From assembly GCF_000012945.1 (NCBI RefSeq), contig NC_007510.1, forward strand, positions 806,001 to 870,000: a DNA stretch of 64,000 nt, read 5' to 3'. The translations under genes and the position numbers were made by a program. The notes beneath the pieces are model-generated. The model was given only the letters and a program-made list of their open reading frames with translations, was not told where the DNA came from and did no database searches. The stretch is from Burkholderia lata. GTDB taxonomy: Bacteria > Pseudomonadota > Gammaproteobacteria > Burkholderiales > Burkholderiaceae. This document shows positions 9,496 to 16,608 of this stretch, piece by piece; positions within the stretch are counted from its first letter, which is position 1, and each line of letters starts with the position of its first letter.

Positions 9496-9938
9496 TCGGT
9501 CGCACGTTTGTGTACCGCTCGGCGGGATTCACGCTGATCGAACTGATGATCGTACTCGCGATCGTCGCGGTGCTGGCCGGATGGGGCATCCCGTCGTATC
9601 GCGAGCATGTCGTGCGCGTTCATCGCGCGTCGGCGGTCGCCGCGTTGTACCGAGCGGCTCAATATCTCGAAACACTGGACGGTGGGCCGCCTTCGGCATT
9701 GCCGATGGCGCTCACGCAAGCGCCGCCGGACGGGCGCGCGATCTATCGATTGGCGCTCAGGCGGCCGGAGGGCGACGATTCGCCGGTGAGTTATGCACTG
9801 GAGGCAATCCCGCTCGACACGGGCCCGATGCACGACGATGCGTGCGGTGCATTCACGCTGCGTTCGGACGGGACGAAAGGCAATGTGCGGAGTGATGGCG
9901 CCGATGGACAGGTCGCGGCGTGCTGGGGTGTGCGTTGA
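9492..9938 (+). CDS. PilE-like type IV minor pilin
   Basis: A 148-residue pilin with a canonical site G|FTLIELMIVLAIVAVLAGWGIPSY, directly followed by the usual REHVVRVHRASAVAALYRAAQYLE helix. Two cysteines near the C-terminus (DDACGAFTL and VAACWGVR) match the disulfide loop of PilE-type minor pilins. The start overlaps the previous stop (ATGA, 9492–9495). It is the last gene of the operon. No PilY1-like adhesin gene follows, unlike many minor-pilin operons. Confidence 0.85.
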   Translation: MIGRTFVYRSAGFTLIELMIVLAIVAVLAGWGIPSYREHVVRVHRASAVAALYRAAQYLETLDGGPPSALPMALTQAPPDGRAIYRLALRRPEGDDSPVSYALEAIPLDTGPMHDDACGAFTLRSDGTKGNVRSDGADGQVAACWGVR

Positions 9939-9992
9939 GTTCGGCGGGAGGGCGCGCCACGGCGCTTGGCCGTGCGCGCAGGATGCCGACGG

Positions 9993-10436
9993 TCAGTCGT
10001 CGTGCGAGTCGAGCCCGCGCTCGTCGCGGGACTGCTTCCAGATCCGGTAGACCTCCCATGCCGCGAAACCGAGGGTGCCCCACTTCAGCGCGGGCCCCGC
10101 ACTCGCGCGCAGCAGCGAGCGAACGGGTTTGGCGAGCACGAGCGATGCGAGCGAGCTCAGCATCGGATACTGGTTGACGAGCTGGCCGAGGCTCGTGTTC
10201 AGATTCTTGGCAGACTGGCTGAACTTGTTGCTGGACAGGCCGGGGACGAACACCTTGAGCCAGCTGAAGCGCGTGACGGCCTGGCGCATTTCGCCGGCGG
10301 CTTCCGCGAGTTCGAGCCGCTCGACTTCGGATCGCAGGATCAGCAGTTCCTTGCGGAGTGCGCGATGCTGCGACGCGCTCCAGTTCGATCGCGACGAATG
10401 GGAGCGGGGTGAATTGCCCGTGATGTTCTGGCTCAT
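9993..10436 (-). CDS. DUF3318 domain protein
   Basis: A 147-residue protein of unknown function. It has a Ser/Arg-rich start and an amphipathic, charged helix (HRALRKELLILRSEVERLELAEAA, about residues 24–47). A mildly hydrophobic region follows, and the C-terminal segment includes WGTLGFAAWEVYRIWK. It is the last of three same-strand genes (DUF883, YqjE-like, DUF3318), a conserved trio in Burkholderia that resembles the enterobacterial yqjD-yqjE-yqjK set. The role is probably inner-membrane associated. Start 10436 is the first ATG that fits the family. Confidence 0.75.
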   Translation of the reverse strand: MSQNITGNSPRSHSSRSNWSASQHRALRKELLILRSEVERLELAEAAGEMRQAVTRFSWLKVFVPGLSSNKFSQSAKNLNTSLGQLVNQYPMLSSLASLVLAKPVRSLLRASAGPALKWGTLGFAAWEVYRIWKQSRDERGLDSHDD

Positions 10437-10479
10437 GGCGCGTCGGCGAAGTAGGTGGGAGGGGTGAGCGCGACTGCGT

Positions 10480-10869
10480 TCACGGCTTGCCGCGGAACAG
10501 TTCGCGGTCTTTCTCGAGTTCGGCGAGCGTCGCCTCGAATACGGTCGGCGCATCGCGCAGGCCCGAGCGGGCCTTCAGTGCGCATGCGATCCCGCCCGCG
10601 GCATACAGCGCGGTGATCGCCGCGAGCGACTGCCAGCGATAGGTATCCCAGAACGCGATCGCGATGAGTACGGTCAGGCTGATGAGTGCCATCGTCGCGA
10701 GCATCATCGCGGCGAGCCCGAGGAACAGCACGCCCATCAGGCGCTCCTTCTCCTCGGCAAGCTCGATGCCCACCAGTTCGAGGCGCGTTTGCAGAAGTCC
10801 GATCGCGGAGCCGACGAGGCGGCGCAGCGGTCCTTGGCCGGACGGCTGCGAGGTGGTGTCTGTCGTCAT
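10480..10869 (-). CDS. YqjE-like phage-holin-family membrane protein
   Basis: A 129-residue inner-membrane protein. An amphipathic N-terminal helix (LRRLVGSAIGLLQTRLELVGIELAEEKERL) is followed by two membrane segments at about residues 45–73 and 79–96, then a charged tail. This matches the YqjE/Actino_holin (holin superfamily III) pattern. It is not linked to phage genes here. The gap to the DUF3318 gene is 43 bases. The usual name is structural only; no lysis role is implied. Confidence 0.8.
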   Translation of the reverse strand: MTTDTTSQPSGQGPLRRLVGSAIGLLQTRLELVGIELAEEKERLMGVLFLGLAAMMLATMALISLTVLIAIAFWDTYRWQSLAAITALYAAGGIACALKARSGLRDAPTVFEATLAELEKDRELFRGKP

Positions 10870-10992
10870 GGGTGAGGTGCGTGCGCGTGCAGTGTGCAGC
10901 TAGGACAAAGCCGGCCGGCGGAAACCGCCAGCTGGCTTCGACGCCCGCAGGCCGCGCGACGCGGCCAACGGGACGAAACGGCGCAGAGCGCG

Positions 10993-11295
10993 TTACTTGC
11001 GGTTGATCAGCAGGCCGATCAGCACGCCGACGCCAGCAGCGACGCCGATCGACGTCCACGGATGCTCGTGCACGTAGTCGTCGGTCGCGCGTGCGGCCTT
11101 CTTGCCTTTCTCGACCACCACGACCTGGACGTCGGCTGCCTTTTCCTTGGCCTGCTTCAGGCGCGACATGGCTTTCTCGCGCAGCTCGGCCGCACGGTCG
11201 CCCGTGCTGCTCGCAGCTTGCTTGAGCAGGTCTTCGGCGTCCGAGAGAACGGTTTTGATATCCGACATCAGTTTCTCCTTGTTGATTTCCGACAT
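10993..11295 (-). CDS. DUF883 (YqjD/ElaB-like) membrane-anchored protein
   Basis: A 100-residue protein: a long, charged amphipathic helix (about residues 5–70) rich in Glu, Lys and Ala, then EHPWTSIGVAAGVGVLIGLL. The latter is the conserved C-terminal membrane anchor of the YqjD/ElaB family, which in Escherichia coli binds ribosomes at the membrane in stationary phase. Start 11295 is supported by AAGGGAG eight bases upstream. It heads the three-gene set on the minus strand and diverges from the peroxiredoxin gene. Confidence 0.85.
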   Translation of the reverse strand: MSEINKEKLMSDIKTVLSDAEDLLKQAASSTGDRAAELREKAMSRLKQAKEKAADVQVVVVEKGKKAARATDDYVHEHPWTSIGVAAGVGVLIGLLINRK

Positions 11296-11613
11296 TGCAA
11301 CTCCCTTCGTGCTGTCATGCTGCAGGTTCACATCGTAGCGAAACGCCTGCCTGCTGGCGAGCCGGGAAGACACACGACGGCCGTGCAAGACCGCATGGTA
11401 AACGACTTGTAATCATCAACAGAGCGCCAGACGGGGTGAAAAGTTTCCCGCATGGCCGCCCGTCCCGCACCGACACCGGGCAAAAATGACAAAAAAGTAT
11501 GAATATCAAACGGAATAATCGTTCGCACGCCCCATTGCTTCCCGTAAGCTGACAGACTTTCCCGCGCCGATCCGGGCGCGGTTTCAACCAGCATCGTTCG
11601 AGGAGGGAACATC
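11296..11613. other. Divergent intergenic region between the DUF883 and peroxiredoxin genes
   Basis: This 318-base region carries promoters for both directions. The part from about 11485 to 11520 is visibly AT-rich (runs such as caaaaatgacaaaaaa), a likely core promoter area. A strong GAGGAGGG ribosome-binding site precedes the peroxiredoxin ATG. No gene is seen. Confidence 0.5.
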
Positions 11614-12252
11614 ATGAGTCTGCGTCTTGGCGACATCGCACCGGATTTCGAGCAGGAATCGAGCCTGGGCCCGATCAAGTTTCACGAGTGGCTGGGCGAC
11701 GGCTGGGGTGTCCTGTTCTCCCATCCGGCCGACTACACGCCGGTGTGCACGACCGAACTCGGGCTGACCTCGAAGCTGAAGGGCGAATTCGAGAAGCGCA
11801 ACGTCAAAGTGATCGCGCTGTCGGTCGACGGCGTCGAATCGCACAAGGGCTGGATCAACGACATCAACGAAACGCAGTCGACGGTCGTCGGTTTCCCGAT
11901 CATCGCCGATGCGGACCGCAAGGTTTCGCAGCTGTACGACATGATCCACCCGAACGCGAACGAAACGCTGACGGTGCGTTCGCTGTTCGTGATCGACCCG
12001 AACAAGAAGGTGCGACTGACCATCACGTACCCGGCCAGCACGGGGCGCAACTTCGACGAAGTGCTGCGCGTAATCGACTCGCTGCAACTGACCGACAACT
12101 ACAAGGTCGCGACGCCCGGCAACTGGAAGGATGGCGACGACGTCGTGATCGTGCCGTCGCTGCAGGATCCGGAAGAGCTGAAGAAGCGCTTCCCGAAGGG
12201 CTTCAACGCGGTGCGTCCGTATCTGCGCCTCACGCCGCAGCCGAACAAGTAA
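11614..12252 (+). CDS. 1-Cys peroxiredoxin (Prx6 family)
   Basis: A thiol peroxidase of 212 residues that reduces hydrogen peroxide and organic hydroperoxides. The peroxidatic Cys45 sits in HPADYTPVCTTELG. No other cysteine is visible in the whole protein, which defines the 1-Cys type. The C-terminal extension typical of Prx6 (VATPGNWKDGDDVVIVPSL…) is present. It has its own strong ribosome-binding site and is followed by a perfect bidirectional terminator. The reducing partner cannot be told from this locus. Confidence 0.93.
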   Translation: MSLRLGDIAPDFEQESSLGPIKFHEWLGDGWGVLFSHPADYTPVCTTELGLTSKLKGEFEKRNVKVIALSVDGVESHKGWINDINETQSTVVGFPIIADADRKVSQLYDMIHPNANETLTVRSLFVIDPNKKVRLTITYPASTGRNFDEVLRVIDSLQLTDNYKVATPGNWKDGDDVVIVPSLQDPEELKKRFPKGFNAVRPYLRLTPQPNK

Positions 12253-12313
12253 GCAACGGCTGCACATCAACGCGATACCGGGCCGGCGGCCCGGTGCACG
12301 GATCAGATGAAAA

Positions 12314-12350
12314 ACGGCCCGCCCGGCAGTCATGCCGGGCGGGCCGTGTC
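12314..12350. terminator. Bidirectional Rho-independent terminator
   Basis: A perfect 15-bp stem (12314–12328 with 12333–12347) with loop gtca is flanked by AAAA on the left and GTCTTTT on the right. It lies between the convergent peroxiredoxin and gcdH genes and can serve both. Confidence 0.9.
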
Positions 12351-12403
12351 TTTTGCGCGAACGCGCGCGCGGCGTGGCGGCCGCGCTTTCCGCATCCGGA
12401 CGA

Positions 12404-13591
12404 TCAGAAGAAGGCCTGGATGCCGGTCTGCGCGCGGCCGAGGATCAGCGCGTGGATGTCGTGCGTGCCTTCGTACGTGTTGACCACTTCGAGATTCACG
12501 AGGTGGCGTGCGACGCCGAATTCGTCGGAGATACCGTTGCCGCCGAGCATGTCGCGCGCGAGCCGCGCGATGTCGAGCGACTTGCCGCACGAATTGCGCT
12601 TCATGATCGACGTGATCTCGACAGCCGCCGTGCCTTCGTCCTTCATCCGGCCGAGGCGCAGCACGCCTTGCAGGCCGAGTGTGATTTCGGTCTGCATGTC
12701 GGCGAGCTTCTTCTGGATCAGCTGGTTCGCGGCGAGCGGCCGGCCGAACTGCTGGCGATCGAGCACGTACTGGCGCGCGGTGTGCCAGCAGGATTCGGCG
12801 GCACCGAGTGCGCCCCATGCGATCCCGTAGCGCGCCGAGTTCAGGCATGTGAACGGGCCGCGCAGGCCGCTCACGTTCGGCATCAGGTTCTCTTCCGGAA
12901 CGAACACTTCGTCGAGGACGATCTCGCCGGTGATCGATGCGCGCAGCCCGACCTTGCCGTGGATCGCCGGTGCCGACAGGCCCTTCCAGCCTTTCTCGAG
13001 GATGAAGCCGCGGATCGCGTCCTTGCCGTTCTCTTCGAGCTTCGCCCATACGACGAACACGTCGGCGATCGGCGAGTTCGTGATCCACATCTTCGCGCCG
13101 GACAGCGAGTAGCCGCCGGGCACTTTCTTCGCGCGGGTGACCATGCTGCCCGGATCGGAGCCGTGGTTCGGTTCGGTCAGCCCGAAGCAGCCGATCCATT
13201 CGCCGGTGGCGAGCTTCGGCAGGTATTTCTGCTTCTGCGCGTCGGAGCCGAATTCGTAGATCGGGACCATCACGAGCGACGACTGCACGGACATCATCGA
13301 CCGGTAGCCCGAGTCGACGCGCTCGACTTCGCGGGCGATCAGGCCGTAGCTTACGTAATTGAGGCCGGGGCCGCCGTATTCCTCGGGAATCGTCGGGCCG
13401 AGCAGGCCGACTTCGCCCATCTCCCGGAAGATTTCGGCGTCGGTGCGCTCGTGGCGGAACGCTTCGGTCACGCGCGGTGCGAGCTTGTCCTGCGCGTACG
13501 CCTGCGCGGCATCGCGCACCATCCGCTCTTCTTCGGTCAGTTGCTGGTTGAGCAGCAGCGGATCGTCCCAATGAAAAGTTGCAGCACTCAT
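12404..13591 (-). CDS. gcdH: Glutaryl-CoA dehydrogenase
   Basis: An FAD acyl-CoA dehydrogenase that oxidises and decarboxylates glutaryl-CoA to crotonyl-CoA in lysine, tryptophan and related catabolism. The 395-residue protein has the acyl-CoA dehydrogenase signatures [16 protein letters not shown] and [15 protein letters not shown]. The segment [20 protein letters not shown] contains the catalytic base, Glu374. [12 protein letters not shown] near residue 95 is typical of the glutaryl-CoA subgroup. A divergent IclR regulator lies 311 bases away, the usual arrangement in Burkholderia. Confidence 0.93.
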   Translation of the reverse strand: MSAATFHWDDPLLLNQQLTEEERMVRDAAQAYAQDKLAPRVTEAFRHERTDAEIFREMGEVGLLGPTIPEEYGGPGLNYVSYGLIAREVERVDSGYRSMMSVQSSLVMVPIYEFGSDAQKQKYLPKLATGEWIGCFGLTEPNHGSDPGSMVTRAKKVPGGYSLSGAKMWITNSPIADVFVVWAKLEENGKDAIRGFILEKGWKGLSAPAIHGKVGLRASITGEIVLDEVFVPEENLMPNVSGLRGPFTCLNSARYGIAWGALGAAESCWHTARQYVLDRQQFGRPLAANQLIQKKLADMQTEITLGLQGVLRLGRMKDEGTAAVEITSIMKRNSCGKSLDIARLARDMLGGNGISDEFGVARHLVNLEVVNTYEGTHDIHALILGRAQTGIQAFF

Positions 13592-13902
13592 CGTCTCATC
13601 TCCTGTCGACCCGAGTTAGCGCTTTAGCGCTTACTCGGGTCCCATGCTTTGCGGTCGACCCGAGTGAGCACTTCAGCGCTTACTCGGGCCCCATGCTTTG
13701 CGGCCGGTCCGAGTCGGCACTTCAGCGCTTACTCGGGTCCCATGCTTTGCGGTCGGCCCGAGTCGGCACTCCAACGCTTTCCCGAGTCCCATGCTTTGCG
13801 GTCGGTCCCTGATTCAGCCGGGTTCCATGCCTGAGAGTTTGCTTGACGGAAGTTCCGCTGTGCGGAACAATGTTTTGCAAATCGAACCCAGTGTAGCACC
13901 AG
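13592..13902. other. gcdH–iclR divergent promoter region with hairpin repeats
   Basis: About two thirds of this 311-base region is occupied by four 49-bp repeats (13605–13800) and a decayed fifth copy (to about 13840). The remaining bases next to iclR (about 13840–13902) contain the only unique sequence, including a small inverted repeat near ttccgctgtgcggaa (13851–13865). Confidence 0.7.
13605..13800. repeat. Four tandem 49-bp hairpin repeats plus a decayed fifth copy
   Basis: Units at 13605–13653, 13654–13702, 13703–13751 and 13752–13800 share the plan acccgagt-N-agcact-tc-agcgct-t-actcgggt followed by cccatgctttgcg. The outer 8-bp arms are exactly complementary in the first unit. The inner 6-bp arms pair across a 2-base loop, giving a near-continuous 15-bp stem with one mismatch. 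A degenerate fifth copy begins at 13801. The period is not a multiple of three and the reading frames across it are different, so it is not coding. A related single copy lies at 37889–37927. Confidence 0.93.
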
Positions 13903-14694
13903 ATGACACTTTCAACCATCGACGAAACCACGATCGACGAACGCAAGTTCGTCGTCGCGCTCGCGCGCGGGCTCGACCTGTTGCGCGCATTCCGGCCCGG
14001 GGAGACGATGCTCGGCAACCGCGATTTCGCGGAGCGCACCGGGCTGCCGAAGGCAACCGTGAACCGGCTCGCCTACACGCTGACCGTGCTCGGCTACCTG
14101 CGCTATGACGAGACGCTCGGAAAGTATGCGCTCGACGCCGGCGTGCTGTCGCTCGGCTACGCGCTGCTGTCGGGCTCGGGGACGATCGACCTCGCGCGGC
14201 CGCACATGCAGGCGCTCGCACGCGACATCGGCGCGGCCGTGTCGCTCGGCTGCCGCGACGGGCTCGACATGATCTATCTGGAGACGATCCGCAGCGAGAC
14301 GGCGCTGACGCTCGGGCTCGCGCCCGGTTCGCGGCTGTCGATGCTGACGAGCTCGATGGGGCGTGCGTACCTGGCCGTGCAACCGGAGGACGTGCGCCGC
14401 GCGCTCTATGCGGAACTGCATCGCGCGGCCGGCGGCGCGGCCGACGCCGACGCGCTCGTCGCCGCCGCGCAGCAGGCGGTGGCCGAGTTCTCGGCGGGCG
14501 GCTGCTGTTATTCGTTCCGGGCGTGGCACATGGACGTCAACGCGGCGGCCGTACCGTTTCGCGAGCCGCGCGAGGGGCGCTGGCTGATCCTGAGCTGCAG
14601 CGGCCCCGCATCGTCGATGGACGAGGGTGTGTTCCGTACGCAGGTCGGGCCGAAGCTGAAGGCGCTCGCGCAGCGGCTCGGGCAGACGGCCTGA
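13903..14694 (+). CDS. IclR-family transcriptional regulator, probable gcdH regulator
   Basis: A 263-residue regulator. The N-terminal winged helix-turn-helix (about residues 15–80) includes NRDFAERTGLPKATVNRLAYTLTVLGYLRYD. The C-terminal IclR effector domain (about 85–260) contains SMGRAYLAV and a CCYSFRAWHMDVNAAAVPF stretch. It is divergent from gcdH, so control of glutaryl-CoA oxidation is the natural inference; the ligand is unknown. The start chosen is the ATG at 13903. Confidence 0.88.
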   Translation: MTLSTIDETTIDERKFVVALARGLDLLRAFRPGETMLGNRDFAERTGLPKATVNRLAYTLTVLGYLRYDETLGKYALDAGVLSLGYALLSGSGTIDLARPHMQALARDIGAAVSLGCRDGLDMIYLETIRSETALTLGLAPGSRLSMLTSSMGRAYLAVQPEDVRRALYAELHRAAGGAADADALVAAAQQAVAEFSAGGCCYSFRAWHMDVNAAAVPFREPREGRWLILSCSGPASSMDEGVFRTQVGPKLKALAQRLGQTA

Positions 14695-14829
14695 GCGAAG
14701 CGCGCGAGCGGTAGGGGGCCGTCACCGGCTCGGGTGAAAACGCACGAGCGCGACACGGCCGCGGCCGGTTGTGCCACCGGCGAACCGCGCGCATGATCGT
14801 TCGCCAGCTCACCGACGCAGAGGGTTGCC

Positions 14830-15240
14830 ATGTCTCACGCAGAAGCGATGGAAGGCGGATGCGCATGCGGCGCGATCCGGTACCGGATCGTCCATGTTCC
14901 GACCGACGCCGGTTTTTGCCACTGCCGGCTCTGCCAGCGCACGACAGGCGCGGCGGTCGTCGCGTCGGCATCGGTGCCGATCGACGCGTTCGAATACCTG
15001 CAAGGTGAGCCGACGGTCTATGCGTCGAGCGCGTGGGGCGAGCGGCGTTTCTGCGGCCGTTGTGGTGCGCAGCTCGAATACCGGCTCATCGATGCCCCCA
15101 AGACGGTCGAGATCAATTCCGCGACGCTCGACGAGCCGTCGCAGCTGCGTCCGGCCTGGCATGTCTGGTATGGAGATCGCTTCCCGGGCATCGAGATCGG
15201 CGACGATCTGCCCAAGTATGACGATGGCGGAAGGGCGTAA
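14830..15240 (+). CDS. GFA-family (CENP-V/GFA) zinc protein
   Basis: A 136-residue protein of the glutathione-dependent formaldehyde-activating fold. Zinc-binding cysteines are seen in GGCACGAIRY (residues 10 and 12), CHCRLCQRTTGA (about 30–35) and CGRCGAQLEYR (about 75–78). This is the full set for the family. Few members have proven formaldehyde activity, so the substrate is open. A GCAGAGGG ribosome-binding site precedes the ATG. It appears to be a single-gene unit. Confidence 0.88.
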   Translation: MSHAEAMEGGCACGAIRYRIVHVPTDAGFCHCRLCQRTTGAAVVASASVPIDAFEYLQGEPTVYASSAWGERRFCGRCGAQLEYRLIDAPKTVEINSATLDEPSQLRPAWHVWYGDRFPGIEIGDDLPKYDDGGRA

Positions 15241-15252
15241 GCGGTAGATAAC

Positions 15253-15290
<38 letters not shown>

Positions 15291-15458
15291 TCGAGGCGCG
15301 TGCGCGCCCGCGAAGCCGCTCTTTCCACGAGGCCGGCAACCACCCGCCGGACATCGGGCGACGGGGCAAGCCAGGCGGCCCGATCCCCGTCACATCACCG
15401 GTATTCCACAGTCGGCACGCGGCGCCCCGCGTGTGCGGAATCCTTTATCCACTCAGGC

Positions 15459-16262
15459 TCAGGCCGTCACGACCTTCGCAAACACGGGCCCCTGCATGAA
15501 CCGCACGTCGTGCTGGCGCAGCAGCTCGCACTGCGTTTCGTCGACGACGCCGTCGAAGATCAGCGGAATTCGCACGCGCTGCGCATACGCGACGAGCGCC
15601 TTGACCATCCCGTCGCGCAACGCGATGCCCGCATCCATCTTGATGTAGTCCGGGCGCGCCATCTCCGATTCGACCGCGAGGATGCGTCCCGGGTCGGGCA
15701 GCTTGTCCGCGACCTTGAAGCCGTGATGCTGGTAGCTGCGCGTCAGGTAGCCGAGGAAGGTCTTGTGTGCGACCGCGACCGCCGGCAGCTCGATCACGAT
15801 CCGCTCGGTCGGCAGCCCGAAGCGCTGCAGCACCGTCGAGAAATGCTTGCCGTGGTCGTACTTCACGCTCTTCAGCAGCCGTTCGTGCACGCGCAGGAAC
15901 AGCAGCCCATGGCGCTGCGCGCCAAAGAAATTGATCGCATGCAGCGCGCGCGACAGGCGGTCGATCGCGACGAGCGTCTGGTCATCGACGGCAGAGTCGA
16001 CCGGATCGTGCGGCGTCCCCGTCACCAGCGTGACGGCCTGGAAACCGAGCTCGTCGCCGTAGCGCTCGATCGTGTCGGCGAACGACGTCGATTGCGGCGC
16101 ACCGGGCATCGTCACGTCGTAGATCGGTTCGTAGGCGCTGCCGAGCGTGCGCTCGGGCAGGTTCGCGCTTGCAGTGCCGCCATCGGCGAGCGCGAGGTGA
16201 TCCCGTAGATACGGCAGTTGCCCGGCACGGGCGACCAGCTCGGGAATGGTGGGCGGAATCAT
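15459..16262 (-). CDS. Degenerate EAL-domain protein
   Basis: A 267-residue protein aligning with the whole EAL fold, the c-di-GMP phosphodiesterase domain: YEPIYDV, IVIELPAVAV, RPDYIKMDAGI and a final MQGPVFAKV. The catalytic signature is lost nearly everywhere. The EAL motif is replaced by QAV, the metal-binding DD pair by DKLPD, and the AEGVE segment by FDGVV. Only isolated ligands remain, such as the Lys in YIKMD. It is therefore unlikely to hydrolyse c-di-GMP; binding or a protein-interaction role is possible. It diverges from the homogentisate operon. Confidence 0.82.
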   Translation of the reverse strand: MIPPTIPELVARAGQLPYLRDHLALADGGTASANLPERTLGSAYEPIYDVTMPGAPQSTSFADTIERYGDELGFQAVTLVTGTPHDPVDSAVDDQTLVAIDRLSRALHAINFFGAQRHGLLFLRVHERLLKSVKYDHGKHFSTVLQRFGLPTERIVIELPAVAVAHKTFLGYLTRSYQHHGFKVADKLPDPGRILAVESEMARPDYIKMDAGIALRDGMVKALVAYAQRVRIPLIFDGVVDETQCELLRQHDVRFMQGPVFAKVVTA

Positions 16263-16608
16263 CGGCGTAAGAAGGAAAAACGGCGGCCGAACGGGCCGCC
16301 TCGTAGCTTGATATTAGCAGCGCCGGCCAAGCTCGGCTTGGCGTTTCGTTCATATGGTTATCCCGTCGTCGACGCTTCGCCTAGGGTTTACGTTTATTTC
16401 ACTATTCGTAATTGGTTTTACTATTCGTAAATCCAGGATTTGTCGCCGATCAAGAAATGCGGCATGCGGGCGCCGCGAGACGGCGCCGTTACGAATCAAC
16501 AGGAAGCAAGGAGCGAGACGTGGCGGTTGACAGGAATTGCACGCGGGAGAGCGGCGCACCGGCAGGTGACGGGCGGGATGACGGGCGCCCGGCAGGGTTG
16601 AGGAGCGG
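16263..16608. other. Divergent promoter region of the EAL gene and homogentisate operon
   Basis: A 346-base region with a visibly AT-rich core (about 16380–16440) in an otherwise GC-rich setting. It holds a pair of 11-bp direct repeats described separately. No ORF is convincing. Confidence 0.6.
16401..16430 (+). promoter_or_regulatory. Paired direct repeats upstream of the homogentisate operon
   Basis: Two exact copies of actattcgtaa, at 16401–16411 and 16420–16430, are spaced 19 bases start to start, close to two helical turns. They sit in the AT-rich part of the gap about 180 bases before the hydroxylase gene. They are candidate sites for a regulator; the protein that would bind is not identified. 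Confidence 0.5.

Noticed and set aside
10480..10869. Holin-family protein as a sign of prophage
   Set aside because: It lies with DUF883 and DUF3318 genes, a conserved chromosomal trio, and no phage gene is nearby.
13605..13800. CRISPR array interpretation of the tandem repeats
   Set aside because: The units abut without unique spacers and no cas genes are present, so this is a tandem repeat, not a CRISPR array.
13579..13834. Short plus-strand open frames of 61–77 codons across the 49-bp repeats
   Set aside because: The 49-base period shifts frame at each unit, and the same peptide motif appears in three frames. This is repeat noise, not coding.
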